Assembly (NCBI RefSeq): GCF_004798585.1
Contig: NZ_PPXQ01000012.1
Span: 1 to 64,000, forward strand
Reading direction: 5' to 3'
DNA length: 64,000 bases
From: Massilia sp. Mn16-1_5
GTDB lineage: Bacteria > Pseudomonadota > Gammaproteobacteria > Burkholderiales > Burkholderiaceae_D
Positions within the stretch are counted from its first letter, which is position 1; every line of letters starts with the position of its first letter. A program made the position numbers and the translations under genes. The notes under the pieces were generated by a model. That model saw only the letters and a program-made list of their open reading frames with translations, made no database searches and had not been told where the DNA came from. Positions 41,054-49,459 of the stretch are shown here, piece after piece.

Positions 41054-43312
41054 TCAGGATGCGTCGTGCTCGTCTGCGTCCTCAGGCAGTTCGCGCACCA
41101 CCCGGAAACCCACGATATCGTTCGACATCACGGCCGAAAAGCCATTGCGCAGCGCCGAGCGCAGGTAGCGCGGGTTGTACAGCCAGGAGCCGCCGCGCAG
41201 GATGCGGCGCGCGCGTTCGCCGCCCTCTTCCCAGGCGCTGCCGTCGAGCGGCGCGCCCTCGTAGCTGTCGTGCATGACGTCCTGCACCCACTCCCAGACG
41301 TTGCCGTGCATGTCGTGCAGGCCCCAGGGATTCGGCGCGAACGCGTCCACGGGCGTGGTGCCGCGGCGGTACTCGCCGCGCGCGCCGCCGTTCCAGGTGA
41401 AGTTGCCATCGTAGTTGGCGAGGCTGGTGTCGATGGCGTCGCCGAAGCTGTAGGCGGTTTTGGTGCCGGCGCGGCAGGCGTATTCCCATTCCGCTTCGCT
41501 GGGCAGGCGGTAGCGCTGGCCGGTGCGTTCGCTCAGCCAGGACACGTAACGCTGGGCGTCGCCCCAGGTTACGCCGACCACCGGGTGCCTGTCTGTATGG
41601 GGGAAGCCCGGCGCCGACCAGTCGACCTCGCCGTCCGGCTGCCAGCCGGTGGCTTCCACGTAAGCGCGCCATTCCCCGACCGTCACCGGATAGCGGCCCA
41701 TGGCAAAGGGGCGCGCGATGCCGACCCAGTGCTGGGGCGTCTCGCGCGCCAGCCAGTTCTTCTGCGCGCCGCAGGCCATGGCGATTTTTCTCTCGTGCTC
41801 GGGGGAGCCCATCTGGAAGCGGCCGGCGCGCAGCACGACCAGTTCCGGGCCCTCGCCCTCAAGATCGAGGAAGCGGTCGCGCAACAGGGTCGGCGGCACC
41901 GCCGGGCTTGGTGCCGGCGGTGCCGAGGGCGCCGGCTGCTGGCGCGCGCGTTCCTGTTCGGCCAGGTAGGCCGCGGCGGCCTTGGCCTGCAGGGCCTTGC
42001 GCTGGGCCGCTTCCTGGGCCGCCTCCTGGGCCTGGCGGATCTTCGCCACTTCCTCGTCGCGACGCGCGGCCAACTGCTCGCGCAGCGCTTCGCGGCGGGC
42101 ACTGCGCGCGGCTTCGGCTTCCAGGCGCTCGCGCTTCTGCTGTTCGCGCAGCTGCTGTCGCGCGACCTGGGCTGCGGCTGCTGCCACGTTGCGGTTGCGT
42201 TCGTCCGCCTGGCTGTCGGCGGGCTCGGACACTGGCGCCGGTGCCGGCTCGGCCACTGGCTCTGGCGCCGCAATCGCGGGCTGTTCGGCGACTTCGGCGA
42301 CTTCGGCGACGATCGTTTCAGGTATGGCAGCAGGCGCATCGGACGCGGCGAGCCGGTCGAGCAGCGCCGTCACGCTTTCCGGGCGCGCCGCCGGATCCTG
42401 CGCGAAACCGCTGCGCAAGGCCTCCCATTGGGCATCGCTCAGGTCCTGCGGACGCGGCGGCTCGCCGATGGCCGGCGCCGCCAGTCCCTTCACCATCTGG
42501 TGGACCATCACGGCCACCGAATACACGTCGAGCTGGCGCGCCGGCACGCTGCCGGGTGCGCCGGCTTCGGGCGCGCGGTAACCGGGGGTACCCGACAGGG
42601 CCGGCGCTTCAAGGGCCGTGCGTCCGCCCGCGCGGGCGCGCGCGGCGATGCCGAAGTCGAGCAGCTTGACGTCGCCGCGCGCGGTCACGAACACATTGGC
42701 CGGCTTGATGTCGCGATGGACCAGGCGATGACGCTCCCAGGCATAGTCGAGGGCCTCGGCGACGGGGCGCAGCAGCGCCAGCGTGCGCGCCAAAGGCAGC
42801 GCGCCTTCGCGCGCCAGCAAGCTGTCCAGGTCCTCGCCTTCGAGGCATTCCATGATGACGAAATAGCTGCTCGTTGCCGGATCCTGGGCCCAGTCGTAGA
42901 CGCGCACGATGTGCTCGTGCGCCAGGCGCCGCGCGCGCGTGGCTTCCTGCACCAGCAGCTTGGCATGGCTCGCGCTCTCGGTCAGTTCGGGCGACAGGAT
43001 CTTCAGCGCCACCTGCGCGCTGTGGCCCAGCTCCGCATGGGTGGCGAGGTCGGTCGCCTGCCACACCTGGCCCATGCCGCCCAGCGCGATCAGGCGTTCG
43101 AGGCGGTAGCGGCGGTTCGGCGGGCCGACCTGCTGGCCCGCCATCAGTCCCAGTTCGGTGCCGCGCGCGGACACCGCAACGCTCGGCGCCTGTGCCGGCG
43201 CATGGGCGGCATCGAGGATCGCGTTCTTGCGCTGGTCGAATTCCTGCCGGCTCAGCAGGCCGTCCTCGTGCAGCGCGCGCAGCTCGCGGATCTTGTCGAT
43301 GGCGGTTTGCAT
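41054..43312 (-). CDS. SHOCT-Ser/Thr kinase-coiled coil-formylglycine-enzyme-like fusion
   Basis: The 752-residue protein has four parts. Residues 3-32 are a SHOCT-type helix pair ('DKIRELRALHEDGLLSRQEF'). Residues about 75-345 are a kinase with intact motifs: 'IALGGMGQVWQA', K104 in VALKIL, D201 in HRDIKPANVFV, D219 in DFGIAAR. A coiled coil of about 110 residues follows. From about 495 to the end is a SUMF1/EgtB/PvdO-type domain ('FQMGSPEHERK', 'PSEAEWEYACRAG', 'LHDMHGNVWEWVQD', 'RILRGGSWLYNP'). ATG 43312 is four bases from the upstream stop. Kinase-FGE-type fusions are known in bacteria, but the FGE part is often non-catalytic and used for binding. Confidence 0.88.
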   Translation of the reverse strand: MQTAIDKIRELRALHEDGLLSRQEFDQRKNAILDAAHAPAQAPSVAVSARGTELGLMAGQQVGPPNRRYRLERLIALGGMGQVWQATDLATHAELGHSAQVALKILSPELTESASHAKLLVQEATRARRLAHEHIVRVYDWAQDPATSSYFVIMECLEGEDLDSLLAREGALPLARTLALLRPVAEALDYAWERHRLVHRDIKPANVFVTARGDVKLLDFGIAARARAGGRTALEAPALSGTPGYRAPEAGAPGSVPARQLDVYSVAVMVHQMVKGLAAPAIGEPPRPQDLSDAQWEALRSGFAQDPAARPESVTALLDRLAASDAPAAIPETIVAEVAEVAEQPAIAAPEPVAEPAPAPVSEPADSQADERNRNVAAAAAQVARQQLREQQKRERLEAEAARSARREALREQLAARRDEEVAKIRQAQEAAQEAAQRKALQAKAAAAYLAEQERARQQPAPSAPPAPSPAVPPTLLRDRFLDLEGEGPELVVLRAGRFQMGSPEHERKIAMACGAQKNWLARETPQHWVGIARPFAMGRYPVTVGEWRAYVEATGWQPDGEVDWSAPGFPHTDRHPVVGVTWGDAQRYVSWLSERTGQRYRLPSEAEWEYACRAGTKTAYSFGDAIDTSLANYDGNFTWNGGARGEYRRGTTPVDAFAPNPWGLHDMHGNVWEWVQDVMHDSYEGAPLDGSAWEEGGERARRILRGGSWLYNPRYLRSALRNGFSAVMSNDIVGFRVVRELPEDADEHDAS

Positions 43313-43316
43313 CGGC

Positions 43317-45407
43317 TCAGTGCAAGGGCGCGCCGCAGGCGCCGCAGAAGCGGTCCTCAGGGCGCGCCGGATGACCGTTGGCGCAGGCACGCGCCGCATT
43401 TGTCGCGACACCGGCGACGGCCTGGGCCTGCGCAGTCAGCGCCGTCTTGTTGACGTCGTTCTGCAGCGCCAGCAGGTCGAGCTGGTGGCGCCGGTCCTTG
43501 TCGACTTCGAGCTCGCGCCGCGCGCGCTCGCGCTCCAGCGTTTCCTGGGTCAGGCGCGCGGCATCTGCCGCACTCAGCGCGCCGCCGGCGGCGACCACGC
43601 CGGCCAGCGCCGCCAGCTGGTCGGCGTCCATGCCCGCGTGCACCCGCGTTTTCAGGTAATCGGCCAGCACTGCCGCATTCGGCGCGGCGGCCACGGCCAG
43701 CTTGGCCGTGTCATCGAGCTGGCCGATCGCGTCGAGCCGCGTGATGTCGAGGCGCGCCAGTTCCAGGGCGTGCTGGCGCAGGCGCTCTTCGCCCAGCAGC
43801 TCGACCTCCTTCGCGGCGCGCGCATGGCGCCCCTCGGCCTCGATCGTGCGCAGCAGCTTTTCGTGCTGGGCGATCGATTCCTGCTGGCCGCCTTCGCGTT
43901 TGAGCGCGTCCAGGCGCTGCTTCACGCCTTCGGCTTCCAGGTCCTCGGCGCGCAGCTGTTCGCGCAGGCGGGCCTGGCCCTGCAATTCGAGCCATTCCTC
44001 CTCGCGCTCGAGCGCGCGCCGGCGTGAGGTGTTCGCCAGCACCAGCAGGTCGAACTGGGCCTTGTGCTCCTCCTCGTCGAGCGCCTGGGCGCGGCGCGCG
44101 GCCTCGTCCTCCGCCGCGCGCAGGCGCGCAAGTTCCGCGCGCTGGCGCGATGCGTCCTCGATCTCTTTCGCCTGCTCGACCTTGTTGCGGATCTGCTGGG
44201 TCAGCAGTTGCTGCGAGAAGCGCTGGCGGGCGAGCGTGCGCGCCTGCAGCACCTCCTGCTGCGCCACCTCCAGCGCGCCGCGCATGCGCAGCGCGGCCAG
44301 CGCCTGCAGGTGCCGCCACTCGGCCTGTTCGACCGCACGCTGCCCGCGTTTCTGCGCCAGCTCGTGTTCGAGCTCGAGCAGGATCTCGCCGGCGCCACGC
44401 TCCACCGCTTCACGGCGCGACTTGGATTCCGCCACGCGCGCGAACAGGTCGAGCTCGCGCGCACGCACGGCCTGGGCCCGTTCGGCATTCGCCAGCGTCA
44501 GCTCGGCACGGTCGATGGTGTCGTTCTGGCGCAGTTCCAGCCGGCGCAGGCGCAGGCGCGCCTGTTGTTCCTCGCGCGTGATCTTGTGCCACTCGCCTTC
44601 GTCATACAATTCCTCGAGCTGGCGCGCGTGCTCCAGCTTGACGCGCCGTTCGTCGGCGGCCAGCCACAGGGTGCCGATGCGGGCGCGATTGGCGTCGAAC
44701 TTGTCGTGGCGCAGCGCCAGCGTGTCGACCGCCACCACGCCGAGGCCATAGTCCGCCAGCAGCAGGCGCAGCGCGCCCTGCAGGCGTTCGTCGAATTCGG
44801 CACGCAGCTCGCGCCGGCCCGCCATCTCGCGCAGCGAGCGGGCGCCGACGAATTCCGCCGCCAGCTGGCGCACCGCCGGCTGCAGCAATTCCTGCAGCTG
44901 GCCGGTCGTCACGGTGCCGGGCATGGTCATGAAATGGCGGGCAAAGGCCGGCACGTTTTCGATCCGGACGTTGACCGTGAACCGGGCGCCGACCGCCAGG
45001 TGTTCGGCCGTTTCGAGGTCGTCGAAGGAAAACGCGACCGGCAGCGCATTGGTGCGCGTGACCAGGATCTCGGCGTGGCCGTCGCGCAGCAGGTGGTTCA
45101 GGCGCGAGAAGAAGCCCTCGATCTCGTACTCGCCCTGCGGCACTTCGGTGGCCTGGCCGCCCTGCAGGATGTAGGCGCGCGCGGTGGCCGGCACGCGCAG
45201 GGTCTTCACGAACAGGCCGGACAAGGCACGCACGCCGAAGAACACGGCTAGCTCGTCGGGACCGGCGATCCAGCGGTTATCGACCAGCACCGGCGTGCGC
45301 GGCGCGCCCAGCGTGATGCCGCAGGCCGCGCAATAGCCGGCGCCGCCCGCATTCCTGTGCTCGCAACGTGGGCAGCGGCTGCCGCCAAAACCGAACATCT
45401 GGGCCAT
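43317..45407 (-). CDS. SPFH/band-7-like protein with zinc ribbons at both ends
   Basis: The 696-residue protein opens with a zinc ribbon (C12, C15, C26, C29), then an SPFH-like domain (about 40-270, with 'LQGGQATEVPQGEYEIEGFF' and 'LRLLLADYGLGVVAVDTLAL'), a very long, Arg/Glu-rich coiled coil (about 290-560), and a second ribbon at the C-terminus (C675, H679 or a near residue, C688, C691). No membrane helix is seen. SPFH proteins make large oligomeric rings or cages at membranes. It lies in the minus-strand set, four bases upstream of the kinase-FGE gene, so the two are likely partners. Confidence 0.8.
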   Translation of the reverse strand: MAQMFGFGGSRCPRCEHRNAGGAGYCAACGITLGAPRTPVLVDNRWIAGPDELAVFFGVRALSGLFVKTLRVPATARAYILQGGQATEVPQGEYEIEGFFSRLNHLLRDGHAEILVTRTNALPVAFSFDDLETAEHLAVGARFTVNVRIENVPAFARHFMTMPGTVTTGQLQELLQPAVRQLAAEFVGARSLREMAGRRELRAEFDERLQGALRLLLADYGLGVVAVDTLALRHDKFDANRARIGTLWLAADERRVKLEHARQLEELYDEGEWHKITREEQQARLRLRRLELRQNDTIDRAELTLANAERAQAVRARELDLFARVAESKSRREAVERGAGEILLELEHELAQKRGQRAVEQAEWRHLQALAALRMRGALEVAQQEVLQARTLARQRFSQQLLTQQIRNKVEQAKEIEDASRQRAELARLRAAEDEAARRAQALDEEEHKAQFDLLVLANTSRRRALEREEEWLELQGQARLREQLRAEDLEAEGVKQRLDALKREGGQQESIAQHEKLLRTIEAEGRHARAAKEVELLGEERLRQHALELARLDITRLDAIGQLDDTAKLAVAAAPNAAVLADYLKTRVHAGMDADQLAALAGVVAAGGALSAADAARLTQETLERERARRELEVDKDRRHQLDLLALQNDVNKTALTAQAQAVAGVATNAARACANGHPARPEDRFCGACGAPLH

Positions 45408-45435
45408 GATCTGTGTCCTTCCTTTGATGCGTATT

Positions 45436-46452
45436 CTAGATGATCCCGATCCGCTCGACGCAGGCCAGGCTGGCGCCCTTGCTGCGTAGCGCGTCAAGCA
45501 GTCCCGGAGGCAGCTGGGCCTCCCAGGCACGCGGCAGCAGGACGCGGTCGCCCGCCTGGGCTTCGCGCTCGATCAGCGCGCACTTCGGCCCCAGTCCCTC
45601 GACCGCTTCGACCAGGCCCGCATGCCAGGCACTGGAGGCGCCGCTGGCGATGATGCGTCCGCGCGGCACGAATTCGCGGCCGCGTGCCAGGCGGTCGGCC
45701 AGCACCAGGGCCAGTTCATAGGAATTGCCATGCAGGCCGTCCTGGCCAAAGCGCACCGTGGTGCGCCAGCGCGCGCTTGCTGCGCCGTCGAAGTCGCGGG
45801 CGCCGAGCAGAGCCTGGCGCACGGCCTGCTGGCGCACGCCGTCCAGGCCGGGCGCGGCGATCGCGTCCTCGCCTGCTGCCTCCCCCGGCGCCAAAGGATA
45901 GACGCTGACCTCGACCCAGCACAGGCTGTCGTTGATGCCGCCGCTATGCAGCGGGAACCAGGCGCGCGCGCTCGACACCGAGACGGCGGCGTCGGGCTGG
46001 CCATGCAACGCACCAAGATGGTGCAGATTTCCGGGGCCGCCGCGCAGTGCTGCGGGCGGCAGATCGGTGACCGCGTGGCCTTCGATGCGCCCGCGCTGCC
46101 AGTCCTCGGACCAGCCGTTCGCCACGGCGTCGGCGGGCAGGACGATCAGCCCGCGCACGGCGCGGTCGGCCAGCACCACGGCCAGTTCCCAGTCGCGCTC
46201 CTGCGCGCCGGGCGCGCGGTCCATGCCGATCACGACCTGGTCGCGGCTGTCGTAGCGCGCTTCCGTGTGGCGCGCCAGGCGCGCAACCTGCGCCATGCGC
46301 GCCGCCAGCTGGGGTGCGCCGGGCGCGCTGCATTTGACGTCGGCGCGTCCCCCACGGGGACGGCGCGTGGCGGTGACGGTGACGAAGCCACCGTCCTGCA
46401 GCCGGCTGCGTACCGATACGGTCTCGGGCCGCTTGAATACGGGTGCGTTCAT
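45436..46452 (-). CDS. Unknown protein with duplicated domain; C-terminal half resembles Lon-type (S16) fold
   Basis: The 338-residue protein contains an internal duplication: ELAVVLADRAVRG (89-101) and ELALVLADRLARG (246-258). The second half reads 'DGLHGNSYELALVLADRLAR', then 'GRIIASGASS', then 'EAVEGLGPKCALIEREAQAG' and 'VLLPRAWEAQLP'. This order matches the Lon proteolytic domain (DGPSAG...TGE...GGLKEKLLAA...IP..N), with Ser244 and Lys290 in place of the catalytic dyad and 46 residues apart (43 in E. coli Lon). The first copy lacks the Ser. No ATPase domain is present. The match is by eye. ATGA overlaps with the upstream gene at 46449-46452. Confidence 0.68.
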   Translation of the reverse strand: MNAPVFKRPETVSVRSRLQDGGFVTVTATRRPRGGRADVKCSAPGAPQLAARMAQVARLARHTEARYDSRDQVVIGMDRAPGAQERDWELAVVLADRAVRGLIVLPADAVANGWSEDWQRGRIEGHAVTDLPPAALRGGPGNLHHLGALHGQPDAAVSVSSARAWFPLHSGGINDSLCWVEVSVYPLAPGEAAGEDAIAAPGLDGVRQQAVRQALLGARDFDGAASARWRTTVRFGQDGLHGNSYELALVLADRLARGREFVPRGRIIASGASSAWHAGLVEAVEGLGPKCALIEREAQAGDRVLLPRAWEAQLPPGLLDALRSKGASLACVERIGII

Positions 46453-47516
46453 GCGTCTTCCTCCGCCAGCACGCGCTTGCGCGCGGCCAGCTCGGCTTCG
46501 AGGTTGGCGACGATGCGCTCGGCCTCGTCGAACAGCAGCTCCAAACCTTCGTCCTCGGCCCGTTCGAAGCGCGCCAGCAGGGCCCAGGCTTCGTCGAGCG
46601 CTTCGGCCGCGCGCAGGCTGTGGCGCGCGCGGCGCAGCTGATTGTCCGCATCGAGCGGCTGGCCGGGCGCGGCCAGTGCCAGTGCCGGCATGCTGGATGC
46701 GGCCAGGCAGACCAGGTCCAGGCGCTGGATCAAGGCCTGCTGCTGGCGGAACAGGTCCTGCCCCTGGGGCAGCGCCGCCTGGCGCACGCGGCACATCACG
46801 CAGGGCAGTTCCAGGAACAGGCGGCGCAACGCGCGGGCATCGGCGCGCGCCGGATCGGCCACATCGGGCGCCGGCACTGGCGGCGCGGCTGCCACGAGCG
46901 GCGCGGAGACAGGTGCAGGTGCGGCGGCAGCGTGCGCGCGCGCCGCCAGCTCGCGCGCATAGTCGCGCGTACCCGCCAGGTCGACCGGCACGCAATCGTC
47001 CACGGTCACGCCGAAGCGGGTGTACAGCAGTTGATTGAAACCGGCGCGGAAGGCATTCCATTCGTCCAGCGTCGTGCAGGGCGGCAGTTCCAGGTTGCCC
47101 TGGGCCAGCTCGCGCTGCAGCGCCGCCTCGATGCGCGCGGCCAGCGCCTCGAGCGCCAGGTCGCCCGCCGCTTCGCTGGCCAGGAACAGGTCGAAGCGCT
47201 GCTGCGTCATGCGCGGGTCCGGGCTGTCGATCGCAAAATGCAGGCGCAGCCCGATCTCGGGCGCGGCGGCGAACGGCACCAGCTCGCACTGGTAGGGACC
47301 GGGATGGAAGCACCAGCCGCTCTCGGCCTCGGTCAGGCTGAGGCGCCCGCCGGCGGCGATGCGGCGCGTGTGGCCGCCCGCGTCGACCGCGACGCCGACG
47401 GCGCCGGGCGGCAGCAGGCAGCCCGCGGGCGCGGGACGGGCGACCAGCCGCGTCCCCAATCCCGCGGCATCGAATACGGGCGCACGTGCCATGCGCTTGA
47501 ACAGGTCGAGCATCAT
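46449..47516 (-). CDS. Unknown protein with SPFH-like N-terminal part
   Basis: The 355-residue protein has no signal or membrane helix. Residues about 20-185 follow the pattern of the SPFH protein encoded two genes on: 'AVDAGGHTRRIAAGGRLSL' compares with 'LQGGQATEVPQGEYEI', and 'FNQLLYTRFGVTVDDCVPVD' with 'LRLLLADYGLGVVAVDTL'. A Pro/Ala linker (about 195-225) leads to a helical C-terminal part with a CxxC ('LPCVMCRVRQ'). I infer a diverged SPFH-like domain. Four-base overlaps join it to both neighbours. Confidence 0.62.
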   Translation of the reverse strand: MMLDLFKRMARAPVFDAAGLGTRLVARPAPAGCLLPPGAVGVAVDAGGHTRRIAAGGRLSLTEAESGWCFHPGPYQCELVPFAAAPEIGLRLHFAIDSPDPRMTQQRFDLFLASEAAGDLALEALAARIEAALQRELAQGNLELPPCTTLDEWNAFRAGFNQLLYTRFGVTVDDCVPVDLAGTRDYARELAARAHAAAAPAPVSAPLVAAAPPVPAPDVADPARADARALRRLFLELPCVMCRVRQAALPQGQDLFRQQQALIQRLDLVCLAASSMPALALAAPGQPLDADNQLRRARHSLRAAEALDEAWALLARFERAEDEGLELLFDEAERIVANLEAELAARKRVLAEEDA

Positions 47517-48061
47517 CCGGGCCCCGGCAGGATCGTGAAGACGGCGCCGTGGCGCTGGAAGTGATGTTCCGGCGCCTCAATGAAGGGCCAGGCGCCTTCC
47601 AGCTCGCCGTCGCGGTCGAGGCGTCCGGCCAGCAGCTCGGCGCCGGCGCCGTCGAGCACGCGCAGCAGCGGCGCCTCGCGCAGCAGCCGCGCCGCGAAGG
47701 GAGCGTCCGCCAGCAGTTGCAGGATCACGCGCCGCCCCTGCGCATCGCCCACGAAATGCAGGCGCCAGCAGCCGTCGTCCGTGGCCAGGTCCAGTAAAGC
47801 CTGGGCGCTGTCGGCGGCGCGCAGCATGCCGCTGCTGCCGCGCCAGTCCTCATTCGCGCCGGCGCGCCGCGCCAAAGCCAAAGTGCGCAGGCGCCGCGTG
47901 GTCAGGGGCGAGCCTTGCAGCGCGGCGCGTTCGGCCGGCCGCAACGGACGGCTGCCGTCGAGCGCAGCGATCAGCACGGCGTCCGCCAGCATCAGGCGGT
48001 CGCCGTCGACCCGCGTTCCCAGCAGCAGGCGCTCGCGCAGCCTGGTATCGGTATTCGTCAT
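47513..48061 (-). CDS. Unknown 182-aa protein of the minus-strand cluster
   Basis: I do not recognise this soluble protein. An N-terminal helical part (about 1-75, 'RERLLLGTRVDGDRLMLADA') precedes a beta-rich part ending 'HFQRHGAVFTILPGPG'. It has no Cys cluster, signal or membrane helix. Four-base ATGA overlaps with the genes on both sides (47513-47516, 48058-48061) show it is made in a fixed ratio with them, so it is probably a subunit of the same complex. Confidence 0.62.
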   Translation of the reverse strand: MTNTDTRLRERLLLGTRVDGDRLMLADAVLIAALDGSRPLRPAERAALQGSPLTTRRLRTLALARRAGANEDWRGSSGMLRAADSAQALLDLATDDGCWRLHFVGDAQGRRVILQLLADAPFAARLLREAPLLRVLDGAGAELLAGRLDRDGELEGAWPFIEAPEHHFQRHGAVFTILPGPG

Positions 48062-49359
48062 TCGCTCCTCCTGCTTCTTTCATCTGGCGCTGCCGTCGCA
48101 TCCAAGCGTGCGATCGCCGTATCGCGCCGCTTGCGCAAGGTCGGCAGCGACACGGCGTCGAGCGCCGCCAGCTGCGCCATGGTCGGCAAGGCATTCGTGG
48201 CCGGGTCGCGCCAGGCATCCGGATAGCTGTCGTCTTCGGGTCCGAGCAGCTTCAGGTAGACGGCCAGGCGCACGGCCGGCGATTCGGATACCAGCATACG
48301 CGCGCTCCAGCTGTCCGGCTCCTGCTGCGCCGCCGCTGCCTGTACAAAGCCGGGGGGCAGTGAAACCGCCACGGCGCGCTGCGCCAGTACGGGGTCAATC
48401 GTATCGGCCGGCGTGTCCGGCGGCGCATCGAGCACATCGAGCTCGTCTTCCAGCGCCTCCAGGATCAGGTCCGGCCCCGGCGTGCTCGCCGCTTCCGATT
48501 CGTCCAGCACGCGCCAGTAATCCTCGAGCCAGGCGGCCGAGGTGTCGGCATCCTGCAGCCAGTCGCGGTCGCGGTTGGCGGACAAGGCTTCGTATTCGCC
48601 GATCTCGGCCAGCATCTCGGCTATCTTCGCCGGATTGTCCTTCAGGCTGTCGAAGCGCTTCGAGCGCGTGTGCAGCGGCCCGGGTGCGCCCGTGAAACGC
48701 TCCAGGGAAGCGCTCCAGCCCAGGATCCATTCGGGACGGCAGCCGCGGATCGAGGACAGCTGGCGCACCTCGATCGGCAGCGCGCTGTCGAGCGGACGGC
48801 CGAGGATGGCGCCGACCTGGGCCCGGTGCTCGCGCCAGCCGGCGAACAGGCGCGCGATCTCGCCATAGGCGGTATCGAGCATGCGGTAGGCGTAGATGCG
48901 GTTCGGGCTGCAGGGGCGGCCGCAGGCGACCTGGTAGTTGTCGGCGTCGACCTTGTCGCGCAGCAGGGCGAACATGTCGTTGACCTTCTTGCGCAGCAGC
49001 GCTTCGCCGCCGGGCCGGCGCCAGAAGGCGCCCTGGCGCGCGTGCTCGGCGGCCAGCGCGGTGCGCAGCGCTTCCCAGTCGGAGGGGCGCGCGGCCAGCT
49101 CGTAGGCCAGCAGCAGGGCCAGTTCCGCGACGCTGTCGCCATAGCTGTTGCCGGCCGCCTGCCCGCGTGGAGTGCGCGCGGCCGCATGCAGGCGCTCGGC
49201 CAGCAGGTCCACGTACAGGCCCAGCCCTTCCTCGACCGGCATAGCGGTCAGCAGCCCGTCCAGGTCGCAATGGGCGAAGGCCTCGAGCGAACAGCCCCCC
49301 AGCAGCTTGCGCACCTGCTCCCAGCCTGGCTCCTGATACCGGGTTCCCGGCAAACGCAT
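48058..49359 (-). CDS. Unknown 433-aa protein, first of the coupled minus-strand genes
   Basis: The 433-residue soluble protein is mostly helical with an acidic C-terminal half ('LILEALEDELDVLDAPPDTP'). 'KVDADNYQVACGRPCSPNRI' holds a CxxxC-like pair. No known family is apparent to me. It is first of four genes joined by ATGA overlaps and lies 100 bases after the transpeptidase gene, an AT-richer gap that may hold a promoter for the downstream genes. Its place suggests a scaffold or regulator in the module, which is inference. Confidence 0.65.
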   Translation of the reverse strand: MRLPGTRYQEPGWEQVRKLLGGCSLEAFAHCDLDGLLTAMPVEEGLGLYVDLLAERLHAAARTPRGQAAGNSYGDSVAELALLLAYELAARPSDWEALRTALAAEHARQGAFWRRPGGEALLRKKVNDMFALLRDKVDADNYQVACGRPCSPNRIYAYRMLDTAYGEIARLFAGWREHRAQVGAILGRPLDSALPIEVRQLSSIRGCRPEWILGWSASLERFTGAPGPLHTRSKRFDSLKDNPAKIAEMLAEIGEYEALSANRDRDWLQDADTSAAWLEDYWRVLDESEAASTPGPDLILEALEDELDVLDAPPDTPADTIDPVLAQRAVAVSLPPGFVQAAAAQQEPDSWSARMLVSESPAVRLAVYLKLLGPEDDSYPDAWRDPATNALPTMAQLAALDAVSLPTLRKRRDTAIARLDATAAPDERSRRSE

Positions 49360-49459
49360 ACCTACCTCATGTTCCAGTGACGTATCCGCCCATTAATAGA
49401 TTTTGCGGATTTTGCAAATGATGCCATAGAAACACAAAAACAAGGCGCGCTGGAGAGCC

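Noticed and set aside
47580..48695. A 371-codon plus-strand frame in the module
   Set aside because: Ser/Arg/Pro-rich shadow; the opposite strand shows ATGA-coupled genes in series.
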